The translations under genes and the position numbers were made by a program. A DNA stretch of 64,000 bases from Pseudozyma flocculosa PF-1 (Eukaryota; Basidiomycota; Ustilaginomycetes; Ustilaginales; Ustilaginaceae): contig NW_006920870.1 of NCBI RefSeq assembly GCF_000417875.1, positions 432,115-496,114 of the forward strand, written 5' to 3'. Positions 11,031-22,499 of this stretch are shown here, one piece after another. Numbering within the stretch: the first letter of the stretch is position 1; each line of letters begins with the position of its first letter. The notes below the pieces were generated by a model. That model searched no databases. It was given only the letters and a program-made list of their open reading frames with translations, and had not been told where the DNA came from.

Positions 11031-11947
11031 GGAAGGAGTGTGAGGGAGGGTGCTGGCTGAAGCTCGGGGCAGTGATGCGGACGAGGATGGTGGCCGCGAG
11101 GAAGGACGGGATGCGAGCGGAGAAGAGGGTGGTGCGATGCGGTGCGATGCGGTGCGGTGCGCTGGGGTCGGTCGGTCGGTTTGCGGGGTAGTCAGTCAGG
11201 TGCCGAGGCGAGGACGGGATGAGAAGGGGGCCGAATTCGAGGTGTTGGTCTGATGAGGGGCGGATCGAGGGGCGAGGCAGGTAGCCGGTGTGTGTGAAAC
11301 GCAGCCAGCCAGCCAGCCAGGCTGGAGGTCGGGGGCGGTCCACCGGCTGCAACTTGCGACCGGTCGCACACCGCTGCCGTGGCCTACGCCTGGCCCCGAC
11401 CTCGCCTCGCTCGCGTGAAAAAGGCGGTTCAAGGCACCCAGCGTCGGATCCGTTCCGCGGGGGCGGGGGAAAGCACGACGTCGAGATGGCAGCGGCCCGA
11501 GTTCCGCAAAGGCAAAGGGGGGCCGAAGGGCGTTGCTTCGGGATTCGGATCCCGGGACATGATGCATGGCAAACGCGAGGCGCGTGGCCTGGCCTGCCAG
11601 GCCTGGCTCGGGCCTCGACCGCCCTCGAGGAACGTGGAGAGAGGATTGGCCCACCGTGCGCCAGGCCGCCGTGCCTGGCGGGGCCGCCTCCCCACCCCAA
11701 TCCTCCTGCATGCGTGGCACCTCTTCGTGCCTCGACCTGTTCCTCTTCTTCGTCTGCTTCTTCCGTCTCCGTGACGTCCGTCCATCACAGCCAGAGGCAT
11801 CCTCTCTTTTGTTTCCATCGCCCCTCTGTGCCATCTCTTTCTTCTCCCCACCACCACCTCCCCAATCGTCGCGTCGCATCGGACATCGACAGCAAGCCAT
11901 CCAGCCCGCACTCAAATCCCGACGGCGACGCACACGACATCTTCGCA
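11031..11947. promoter_or_regulatory. Divergent intergenic region, CAT2 / membrane protein
   Basis: This 917-bp region carries the promoters of both genes. Short tandem repeats occur at 11131-11161 (GCGATGCGGT-like units), 11166-11180 (GGTC) and 11302-11322 (CAGC). No TATA box is obvious. Confidence 0.5.
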
Positions 11948-13637
11948 ATGCCGGCAGCCGCCTACCTCGGCCTCGTCGCCATCCCCATCTTCGGCATCGC
12001 CGCCGGAATCGCCTTCGAGGAGGGCGCCATCAAGCATGCCCCCGTATGTATCCACCTCCGAACGCCCAGCGCGTCGCGTCCTTGTCCCGCCAACTCACGA
12101 CGTCCCCTCGCCTCGACCCACTCCCCCCGCCATACGACCCGCAGACCAACACGCTCGCCACCCTCATGGAGGCCTGCACCGTCCCGTCCAGGCAGAGCCT
12201 CCGCAGCGACATCACCCGGGGTCTTGTGCCCCAGGTTGACAACTTCTTCTGCCTCATCATCCCCTTTTTCAAGTCGGCCGTCGCCAGCCGCCTCAACATC
12301 GGCGTGCGTGCAGTGCAGCGAGACCCACATCCCGTCGCGCAACCGCCCAAACTGACCCCTCTTTCCTCGCCTCTGTCCTTTCGCGCATTATCAGGCACTT
12401 TCCGTCCTTGCCTCGCTCATGATTCCGCTTCTGACAAGGCTGACCTACCAGGCCGTCTCGCCCAACCGAAAGACTGGCCTCTTCAGCGGAGTCTGGATCT
12501 TCCTCATCGCCGCCATTGGCCAGCTCCTCGGCTTCGGAATGGTCTCGGTCAGTCTCGGCCTCTGTATCTACACGCTCGGATCATACCTGGCCTTCAAGGT
12601 GAGTCCAAGTCGCGCCGCTCCCTGCCATCGCAACACTGCAGCACAGGCCCTGACCCTGTCGTGCGCATCCTACAAATCCCCGGATCTTTCTTCACCCTGT
12701 CCCCTGCAGCGCACCTCGGCCGCTGTCGCCCCGGTCCCCACCGCTCCCGGCTCCATCTACCTCTGCAACATCGCCCTCCTCCTCACCGGCGCCACTGTCA
12801 TCGGCTCCATCTTCCTGGACCGCGAAGGCAACAACTGGTTCCGATGCCAGGTCGCGTTCCAGTTCTTCCCGCTCTTCCTGATCCCCGTCGTCCTCGCCTC
12901 GGTCTCGACGCCGCTCATCAACACTGAGAAGGCGTCGCGCGACGAGCTGATGTGCTGGGATGCCGAGAGCGTCAGCTACAGCTTTGAGCGCACGTGGTCC
13001 TAGTGAGTGGTCAGGTCCTCGGCCCCTGCGGCGCGCACCCGCTCGCAGCCTTTCCACAGGCTCTGACTGACCTCGACCCCGGATGCATGTTGGCCGCAAC
13101 TCTGCAGCTACCGCAAGTATGCCCTCGCCTCCACCGTCGCCTACTGGTATGGAGCTCATCGGATCATTGTGTGAGTGTCGATGCACCGCCCGAGCTCCTG
13201 CACACCTAGACCGCTGCGCAGAAATTGAAACCTGTCCCACTCCTGCTGTCCTCGCAAACAGGGGCCTCGTCACGGACAAGGACAAGTACGACGACGTCAC
13301 CCACTTCTTTGTCTTCGACATTGCCGGCACTCTGGTCGCACTCGTCTCGCTGGTGATTCTGGAACGACTGACGTTCCGTTCCAAGGCGTCCAAGCACCCT
13401 CTGACGGGCGCACCGCGATCGCAGCTGGACATTGAATGCGACAAGGCCATCTCGCGGGCGCCCGCAGGATCGCCCTGGCTGGAGAAGACCGCCGCCGGCT
13501 TCATCACCGCCGCAATCATTGCCGGTCCGGGCTGTGCGGCGGCGCTGTGGTGGTGCTCTGGCGAAGAGGAGCTGGGATGGAAGGCCAGAAAGGCGTGGAG
13601 GGAGGCCGTCGCTGTCGAGGGCAAGAAGGAGAAGTAA
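11948..13637 (+). CDS. Multi-spanning membrane protein, unknown function
   Basis: Six exons, 11948-12043, 12145-12303, 12395-12598, 12710-13002, 13108-13170 and 13262-13637, all with GT-AG introns in matching phase, encode 396 residues. Hydrophobic segments can be read near residues 4-22, 66-78, 86-101, 112-148 (probably two), 175-195, 203-230, an amphipathic stretch around 253-270, then 290-310 and 350-372, about seven to nine spans. The N-terminus has no cleavable signal, and the first segment (LGLVAIPIFGIAAGIAF) probably acts as a signal anchor. Soluble loops carry DREGNNW and DKDKYDD. The C-terminus is Lys/Glu-rich and probably cytosolic. I do not recognise the family. The good phase agreement across five introns argues for a real gene. 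Confidence 0.75.
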
Positions 13638-16600
13638 GGCAGGCCAGGATAGAGACCCGGACCCAGCCCGCGGCCCTGCGATTCTGTCCTTGCATCGCAC
13701 CATGCCATTAATCTTCCCCCTTCTGCGTCTCGACGAATGCTACCTACCTTGCTGCTTAGCCTACCGTGCTGCCGCGCGGTGCCGGAATCGGCCGAGCACG
13801 ACGGCTGAGCAGCCCTCGTTGGCAGGGCATGCTAAGCTCTCGCCTCTGGCGGCCGCCGCGACAAACACAACATTATTGCCGACACGGACGGGCCGTTGGG
13901 CGTGATCGTCTCTCTGACTGCAGAGGAAACGGCAGGACCAGTCGCACGACAGAAGGCGTTTCGTGCAAAGCCTGGCGACAGGCGCCCGAGTCAAGCAAGC
14001 ACAGCGCGATGCGGTTCCGAGGGCGGCATCCGCAAAGGTGTCGATATCCAGCGTGAGAGAGGTGGCTGCGAGCGGCGCGAGATCGTCTGCGAAGCCAGCA
14101 TTGTCTGCGAGGGGTCGCCTTCTTTCTTTCTTCGTTGGAAGGCCCCTCTCCGAACCCAGCGAAGCGAGGACTTCTCTGAGTGTTGCTCGGACGGACTTGG
14201 AGCGACGGAGACGGAGAGTGGAACGAGGACCGAGACAGCCAAGGACGGACCGAAACGAGACGTGTCTCCGAGCTGGGCAACCGACCGAACGAGCTGTACT
14301 ACTGTACTAGGCTTGGCGGCGATGGATGTCGCAGTCGTGACACGGCCGAGCTCGAATCCACACGCCCGGGTCTCTTTGCCGACGCCGAAGCCGATGCCCG
14401 AGAGGCGGAGGCGATGACAGGTCTCGCGGGCCTCGCGGAAGAGTGCTGGCCGTGAGCTTCACCTCGCGCCTCGAGGACGCCCCGACACGCACGCACGCAC
14501 CGCCGCACTCTGGGTGTGGAAGGGGACGGTTAGAGGAGGAGCGTGTGTTTGCATGGTACGGCACCGGGTCGAGGTGAGTGTTTCGGCACCCACGTCGATC
14601 ACGCCCACGTTCCTGGCCAGCCGCACTCCGACGCCGCTTGACTCGGCTTGGCCTTAACTTTGCTTGCGTTGTCTTGACTGGCTGAGTCTCGGCAGCCCTG
14701 GGAAGATCTGCGACTCGGCTGAACAAGACAAGGGGAAAGAAGGAAGGAAGGATAGCCGCAAGGGAGTGTCGCAAAGGAGGCGTCGAGCCAAGGCGAGTCT
14801 TGCCGTCGGGATGGAGGAGAAAGAGGACGCCAAGATGCGAACGGAGAAAGGGGCGACGAAGCTGGCGCAGCAGCTGTCGCCACCCAGACTGGTACACGAG
14901 CGCCGATACGCATCTCAACCCCCGATCAAGGAGGCTCCGATTGAGGTCCGATCCCGGACAAAGTGATGGCAGGTAGGGCAGGGAAAGGAGCACCACCGCC
15001 GCGCTGTAGCCATGCGTTGCGGTACAGTTGGCCGCTGGTGTCAAACAAGCCAGCGAGCGACAAGGTCGCGAGGCGAAACGAGACGAGCAGGCTGCCCCGG
15101 CTGCTCCGAGCCCCGCTTCGAAGCCCGATTTTCCAGGCGAATTTTGCAAGGCATTTCCCTCGCCTGCGCTCCTCCCTCGACAAGCTCCCCCCCCCTGCTT
15201 GCTTGCTTGCTTGGCGAGCGGCTCTAACCAGTCAGCCTGGCGTGGCCTCGAGCTTGCTCGGTCGCCTCCGTCGGGTCGACGATACGACCCGGCTTGATAG
15301 GCGGTTCCCAGCACATGCCACGACGAGATGCGAAGAATGGCAAGCGACCGGCACCGCTTGCACGCACGCGCGCCACGGCGAAGTGTCACTGCTGGCGTTC
15401 CGCCGACGACGGCCGTCTTTGTCGCGCTGTCACGGAAGCTTTGCACTGCCCCCTGGGCTGGCTGGGCCAGATCAAACCAACGGCGACGTCGCCAACAGCG
15501 AGCGGAGAGGCTTCAGCCAGCCTGCCTGCGAGCTTGGCCGGGTCTCGGATTGGCGGCGGCAGCGGCGTTCTGAAACGGTGCGCGGCGTTCGCCAGCACTG
15601 CCCGACGCCTTCCGCCAGATGAACGTAACGAGAGAGATCTCTACTCTTCTGTCGGGTAGCGTACATGTACCTGCGTCGTGCCTCGAGCGTTCTCGTCGCC
15701 CGCGTTTTTACGCCTGTCAGCCCGCTCGCTGCGCGGCCAGGTTTGAAAGGGCTAGACCCCCTACCGCCCGCTATTCGAGTGCCTCGCCGCTGTAGGCACC
15801 CACGTACAAATAAAAGGCACGCTACCGGTATCGCATTCGACTGTCGGGATATGTCCGACCCCGCGTCGGCCTCGCCCCGGTGGCAAGATGTGACTTGAGA
15901 GCAACACGGCGTCGCTCGGCGTGCGGTCGGTGCTCGCTGTAGGCGCGCATCCGCCGGGATGGGCAGACGCCAGGCCGAGCTGCCATGTTCGTCGGCCACG
16001 ACCGCCTGTCACCAACGGGCGAGGCAAGGGGGGTCGGTCTGGCGGGCCTACTCCACGGCACGCTGCGTGTAACTACATACGGACGTGGGCCCGAGGCCCA
16101 TGCTCGTTGTCTGAGGCATCTATGCTCGACGCAGCAACGCTCCTGCGACGAAGCGGACGTACTTGTTTCGCAATCAGACCAAGATAGCTCCATTGCCGCT
16201 CGCTCGCGTGCGGCCAGAGCAACTATCGGACGTCGGACTCCTGGTCGGACAAATCCGACAACAAAGCGCATCGACCGAACCGGCTTGTCCGCGCGCGCCT
16301 CTCCTCCCCATCCTTGATGTACTGTTTCAAGCGACAACGCCTCGCCCCCGATCTACGGAGGTCCCTGTAGCCGGCGAGAGGGGTCGGCTCGGCCCAGCCT
16401 GGGCGCAAAATCCGGCCGGAGAAGGGTGCCCTTTGGCGAGCAATCTTCAGAACGTTCGTCCCGCTCTTTCTACCTCCTTGCGACATTCATGTTTATGATC
16501 AAATCACTATGATGCCGCCCATCGATAGCGGACCCTCGTATGGTCAGTCACGGCCTCGACGCCAGGAGAGCGGAGTCGGACCGAAGCGACAGCAACAGCA

Positions 16601-19600
16601 GCCAGGAGTGCCGCGCCAGGTACAGCACCCCTCCTTGGACTTGTCGTCCGAGTCGAGCAAGCGAAGTCTAGGTCAAGCAAGGGTCCACCCTCTGCTGTGC
16701 GCCTCGTGGCCACCACGCGAGCTGCCACGTTTCCATGCCCAACAGCCGGTGGGTCGTTTGGCGGGCCTGCCATCCGACGGTCTGCGGATAAAGGAAGAGA
16801 TAGAAAACCAGTGCCTGCTCGCTCAACTTTCCAAGCACCCGTGACAACGGAGATGATCCGAGACCGTTCGGCGGGGCGATGTGGGCACCTGAGTCAGACA
16901 TTCAACGCCAGGATGGGCGCAGGACACAAAGCAGTCTCGTACTGTGAGTAGCGCGTGAGGGCCGCTGCTGGGCGTTGCGGCCACAGAGACAAGCCTGCAG
17001 GTGCGGGCGGGGTTGGTGGCCTGGCCGTGACCTCGTGGCAAGTCGCTGCTATGTAGCAGCCTTCCTGGCGAGTGCCTTAACGGCAGGCTGGCGACCATGC
17101 TATGATGGGCCGCCCTTGCAGCGCTCTGCCGCACACAGAGCAGACGATCTTGCCTCTGCCCTGCAGCGGGTTCCCAGCCAACAGAAGAGACACATCATGC
17201 GCACACCAGCCAGCAGCTTCGGTCGGCACCGTCGGATGCTGCCATCTGCGGGTCCCAAGCAGCTCCGACCCGTCCTCTGCACCAGGAGCGGCCATCCGTC
17301 GGCCCATGCGCCCACGCCTCTGGCCGTCTTATCCCTCTGCTGGCTGCACGTTGCTGACAGATCACCCCTGGATCTTCCTCCCTCCATCTCTGGTCTCGGT
17401 CTCGCAAGGGCGTCTCCGACAGGCTCTTTATCGTCTTTCAAGCGCCCGCCCCTAGGCACAGCAACAATCCGCGGAGATGCCTGCAACAGGAACAGCGCCG
17501 AAAGACCCTTGATTGCTTGCTTCGCTCGTCTGTCGCCCTACCCCTGCCTGTCAGATTGAGGCGATTCAGGAACAACGCCCGCTGCAGAGCTCTCCAACGT
17601 TGCCGCGGCAAAACTATTTTCGTCCTCGTCAAGGTCGTCGTCGACCGGCTCACGTTTGCCCCGCTGCCACAATGTTGCATGGCTGTGCAATCCTTCTAGG
17701 CCCTCTGCAGTACATACTGTATGGAGCCGCCGAAAGGAGCCAAAAATAGCGGCCCTGCCGGGATGGTACAGGCCGGCGCGCGAGTCGGGAGGAGCGATTC
17801 CGTCGCTTTCGAGGTGCTCTTCGATAGCGGGCCAAGTGTGGTCCCGGGCACACGAATCAGTCTCGGGTCCGATGGAGGATCATCGTCGACGTCCGCTCTT
17901 GTTTCACAACCCTCTGGAAGTACTGACAACTTCAGAGACACCGGAAGACGACCTGGTGCCTTCTTGCCGTCAGTTGAGCGACCGTGCCGTATCCGCCCGA
18001 TAACGAGGATCATCACGAACAATGGGCAAGAACAAGTGTGGCGCAGGAAAGAGCGAAACAAGCGAGCCTTCGCTACTCGCTCGGCTTTGCGCCAGAGGGA
18101 GAAAGCAGTGGCCTCTTGACGGAGGGCGGCTACTTTTGGACAACCAAGTCGCACTCGGGCCAGCTTGTGGACACGGAAGCTACATGTATGAGATCAGGAC
18201 ACTGACCACGATGAGGGAGGGGTTAACTACAGTAGACTTTGTCACGCGTGTACCGGTATCTCCGCGGTGCGAGCGGCGTGCATGGCTGCAGAGTGGTTCC
18301 AGGCCCCGCTCAGGAACCCCGACCTCCGTTTTCCCATACGTAAATTGAGGTGGCAGACAATGCCGGAAATGCGTACCTCGTGAGAAGCCCACGGCTTGCA
18401 GCGTCCCCCTCCTTTGGGACAAGTCGAGGCTTCTTGATCGCTCTCCTGGTCGGCAGAGACTCAACTGCTTGCCGGGACGAGGAAGAGTAGTGAGCATCCT
18501 TCGCATCGGTGCAGCCAAAGGAGCGCTGAGGTTGCGAGGCCATGTACACAAGAGAGGCGTTACGACGAGACGCAAGCACCACACCGCCGGCTACTCTGCT
18601 TGTAAAGAAGTCAGGCATGCATCTGTGCGACGAGCTGTAGCTGATACAGGAGTAAAGGGCTTGCGTCCATAAACGGCCATGCAATGCGACTCCTCTCCTA
18701 TAGCGAGTTCCGTGGACTCAGAGGAGCTTCGCAATTGCGAGCTGACAGTTGGGACTGAGCTAATTACAACCGTCTCCAGATTCGACCGGCCCTGAACTTC
18801 CGAGCGGGCTGATCGTCGTCCCCGCAACGAGGTGGTGTTGCGGCGATGGGCCCACTTCGGTTGTTGGATACCCTGTCCCCCGGTTGCTGCCCGAGTCTGA
18901 GTGTCGTATCTGCATTCGCGGTCGCAAAGGCTTCGGTACTCCTTAGGCTATGCAAGGAGGGTCTCAAGCTTCCCTCGTCTGCTGCGATACGGCAGGCGGC
19001 TGACCTCTATGCTCAACAGGTCGTGATGGTTGGCCCGTCCCGGCGGAAGCAGGATCACCTGCTCGCGACGGATTCGAGGCTGTGTCATGCTTGGGGCAGA
19101 CCGCCATCACTGCTACGCAAACTTGTACCGAACGCCTCACAAGCATACAGGGCGTCCTGGATCATCGTCGAGCTGGGTTACCTACAGTTTGCACCAAGCC
19201 TAGCGAGGCGCGGCCCGGAACGGCCACTATCGACGCGCTTGCCGTGTGGATGAGTGATGAAACACATGTATGGGAAAAAGGACGGCGGACTGGCCTCGTG
19301 CTCGCCGACGACGGCGGCTTCGGGAGCGGGTTTCGGGCCGAAGATGACCGCGGGCAGCAGCAGCGAGCTGCGACCGGTCAAGTCCCTCGAAACGAGGTCT
19401 CGCGAGGCGGCGAGTCTTTGAAGACCGCCCGGAGCTGTAGCGGTACCGCAACCGATGCTCCTTGCGGCTTCGATCTCCTTGCTGGCGGACAGAGCGGATC
19501 CGCCGCAACCGAAGCGTTGGTGGTGCATGAAGGATACAGGTGCCGGTGTACACACGCGAGTTTGGACAAGCTGATGGCGAAGTGGACTCCATCTTGAGGC

Positions 19601-20044
19601 CTGGCATGCGTCGGGAGGGAGCCCTGTGGCGAGATTGAGATCGGCTCCGTGTCTCAGCCCTCACGATGTTTCCGAGACTGCAAACTGCTGCTGTTGATAC
19701 ACGCACCGGACACGGCAGGGTGCGAGCGTATCGGTGATCGGGGTCGGAGTGCGTATCCATATCAGGACGACTCCGGCCTCGGTGGCGGATGGCAGAGCGG
19801 AAAGTCCTCTTGGCACTTGTTACGCACATGGAGACGCTCCCCCAACTTGACATCTTCCCAACGCGCTGCCGGACGCTAGCGTCGCCCCACGATGCAATCC
19901 GGCCCGGAGCCGTACCAGTGAAAACGGCCGTTTTCATGGCTCGGTTACTCCATCTGCAATCCTCGCCACGTCGGCTCTGCGCCTGCGCTCCTGGTGTCTC
20001 CACCCTGACCTGCCAAGCATCGTTCAAGATAAGTATGATCGATG

Positions 20045-20072
20045 AGTGGTTGAAGCAGTGGTTGAAGCAGTG
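20045..20072. repeat. 12-bp tandem duplication
   Basis: AGTGGTTGAAGC is repeated twice in tandem, followed by a partial third copy (AGTG). It is noncoding as far as can be seen. Confidence 0.8.
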
Positions 20073-20960
20073 CGCGCACCGGTCGAAAGTACGTATCGAC
20101 TCGGCGTTCGAGGGCTTGACGAGTGGCCGCTTGGTCATTGTTGCTGGGTGCCTCGCCGCGAGATCCAGACCCCCACAATCCAGATCTCCTCGCGCGCGCT
20201 CCCCGGTCTCTCAGCCCTGGCCTGGCCTCGCAGCGCAGTTCGCTGGCAGAGCGGTGGGCCGAGAACTCGCGACAGGCCACCCTTTGTCGTTCTTCTTTTC
20301 GGGGGGAGCGGGTCGACGCGCCTCGAAGTTTCCTCCAGGTTGCATGCTCCCTTGCAAACACCGGACGCTGCCGCGCTGCTGGTGGTGCTGCTGCGACGCC
20401 GACAGTCGGACAGCTGCAGAAGCAGAGAAGGCAAACGGGTGCTCAACGATCACGAGCACTGGCTCTGGCCACGATTGCCCCGTGGCTGGCGGAAGTCCAA
20501 CGGTGTACACACAGGCACTTACATGGAAGGAATTCAAATAATATATCACCAGCCTGCTGCACGCCAAACTTGGGTGTGACTCCGACGCGAGGTGCATCCG
20601 ACGGAACGGCATCTCACCTCGTTGCGGGCTTTCTCTCGACGGCTGCATCTCACGCCAGCCATCCGCCGTCCTCCTTTCCCTGACCGCCGTTGCGCTCTCT
20701 TCATACCCGCCTTGCTTGTCCCCTCGTTGCTCGCATCCATCGTCATCCCAGCTCGGTTCAAGTGCAAGAGACTCTAGCGGCCTATCCTTGCCGACGGCCA
20801 TTGTCCGGGGTTTGGCCGTGAGCTGAATGGCCTCCTTCCTTCCCTCCAAGGGCCCACGACCGTCTCGACCCCCGTGGGCAAGAAATTCTCGACAGCTGCA
20901 CCTAGTCACGTAACTCTACTGATCATGTGAAAGTATGGAGGTGATCACCTGGTGGCTCGC

Positions 20961-21053
20961 ATGCCTTCGCAGCCTCCCGACGAACGCCACTACGGTGCAT
21001 CACACGCTCCCTCTGCGGAGAGCGAGCTCCAAGCAGCACGACTACAGTGGCAA
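20961..21053 (+). other. Exon-like island, possible 5' coding exon or gene relic
   Basis: An ATG opens 31 codons (begins MPSQPPDERHYGAS, ends ARLQWQ) that run phase-0 into a strong donor, GTAAGTA. The translation resembles real fungal N-termini far more than the surrounding frames. A 12-bp perfect palindrome (AGGTGATCACCT, 20939-20950) lies just upstream. I could not find a convincing second exon: the nearest acceptor after a GTTGACG branch-like site leads into a low-quality frame. It may be a relic, a short gene whose other exons I missed, or chance. Confidence 0.25.
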
Positions 21054-22144
21054 GTAAGTACTTAGCCTGTGCTTGGCGAGCATGTCGGCAAGCGATACCA
21101 CGCAAACCATTCACCGTCGAGCCGATGGAACGTTGACGACCTCAAAATGAGGCTAGGCCGATCACGATTGCGAGCGCTCATCGCCTCCCCCTCGAGCAGG
21201 GTAGACATGGCGGGTACTGCCCACGAGCAGATCTCAGACAACGGCCATCGTCGTCGAGACGTCACCATTCATATTCGTGTCCAATGCCCAGGTCTGTCTC
21301 GGTGCATCTGCTGTGGACAACGATGACAATGACGAGCGCAAGGAGGACTGGTCAGGCCCGTACAAAGTGTAGCTGAATACCCCGTTTGTACAAGGCAACC
21401 CGTCATGTTTGCAAGAAGTCATCCCAGACCACGGCACATGACAGATGCGCAGCGGGCACGCCAAGGTCGGTGGTGAGGGGTGTGGCTCGGTGCTGTGGTA
21501 CGGCACCTAGATGGCTGTTGATGGTGAAGAAAGGGTCAGGCACCCGCTCTCGAGCTGGAAGTACCCAGATCCGCCATCGTAATTCAAGCCCAGCGGTAGG
21601 CCCCTTCTTACGGCGGCGAGGTGCAGAGACGCCCAGCTCCGGAGGCGCTGCGGACTGCCGGGTGCATGCCGTGACCCGTCAAGCGCCCTGCAGCCGTGGC
21701 GCCAGTTCTTCGTTATTCTGCGTTTTCTTCGTTCTGCCCTTTCCTGCCCGCCGCCCGCCTGCGTTTTCCCAACCGGCCCCATCGTTCCGTCGGTCGCCAC
21801 GCATGCTAGGCATGCTTCGAGGCCCAGGCCGCCAAAGTGCAAGAGCCCTCGCAAGGCCGGCATGACTCTGTTTCCTTCCGCCCATGTCAGAAGGGTCGCC
21901 TCACCCGGTTTCACCTCTATCTATTCCCAGCACGTTGCGCAACAAGCAAGGCGCTGATCTCTGAGTCCTCTTTTACTTCTCAGCCGCCGTTCGTTAGTCC
22001 GGCCCGTCTCATCTCTTGGGTGGTCGAGCGTGACGAGGAAGCTCATGGGCCCGGCGCCGTTGCACGCCTCTGCTCTCCTCGCAGGAAAGGCCGTCGCCGA
22101 TCTGCTACCCGGTTGCGACAACCTGTCCATCTTCCCCGCTCCAA

Positions 22145-22233
22145 CGCTCTATCAGAGCGCCCGGTGCGTCCTGTTTGTCCAGATGCTGATCAGGTCGCGG
22201 TTCCAAACGTGCGGTGCCCGTTTGGAACCCGAC
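22145..22233. promoter_or_regulatory. Inverted-repeat cluster upstream of the Zn2Cys6 regulator
   Basis: Three dyads lie within 90 bp. The first is CGCTCT-ATC-AGAGCG at 22145-22159. The second is the palindrome CTGATCAG at 22186-22193. The third is a longer one at 22199-22229 in which GGTTCCAAACG pairs perfectly with CGTTTGGAACC across a 9-nt centre. GTCG/CGAC at 22194-22197 and 22230-22233 extend the last by four pairs after a one-base bulge. The centre contains CGG-TGC-CCG, an inverted CGG pair of the kind zinc-cluster proteins bind. The element is about 270 bp before the ATG of such a protein, so autoregulation or a 5'UTR hairpin are both possible (inference). Confidence 0.55.
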
Positions 22234-22499
22234 AAGCGTCCGGCGTTGCGCTGGTCGGTATACATATAGGAACCCCCCATCTTCACCGTCCTGCTCGCCA
22301 CCGCCCGCACCCCTTCGGCCTCGACGATCATTCACAACGCTTCTCCAACTTTCGCATCCAAACAGCAGCGTCATCACCATCCGCGCTTGTCATCGTCGTC
22401 GTCACCATTCAGCTGCTCCGTCACTCGACCCCACTGCGCACTGGGACATCCTTTCGACGCCACCTACCATAGCCTTCCACACCATCTGCACCGACCGCG

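Larger units (their letters stand above)
13638..22499. other. Gene-poor interval of about 8.9 kb
   Basis: This is the longest stretch without a convincing gene. Six-frame reading gives only open frames with Arg/Ser/Pro-rich, domain-free translations and no third-position bias, on both strands. Sequence here is visibly less G/C-biased than the genes. Landmarks: short TTTC and CTTG runs (14117, 15196), a 12-bp tandem duplication (20045-20072), one exon-like island (20961-21053) and an inverted-repeat cluster close to the downstream regulator (22145-22233). I see no terminal repeats, reverse transcriptase, transposase, tRNA, rRNA or spliceosomal RNA. It could be a long regulatory region, noncoding transcription units or decayed mobile DNA. 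Confidence 0.5.

Noticed and set aside
14307..15446. 379-codon open frame on the minus strand in the gene desert
   Set aside because: The translation is Arg/Ser/Leu-rich with no domain, no codon bias and no sensible start context. Frames of this length occur by chance in GC-rich DNA.
19227..20138. 303-codon open frame on the minus strand
   Set aside because: Low-complexity Arg/Ser translation, no recognisable motif, and no splice continuation.
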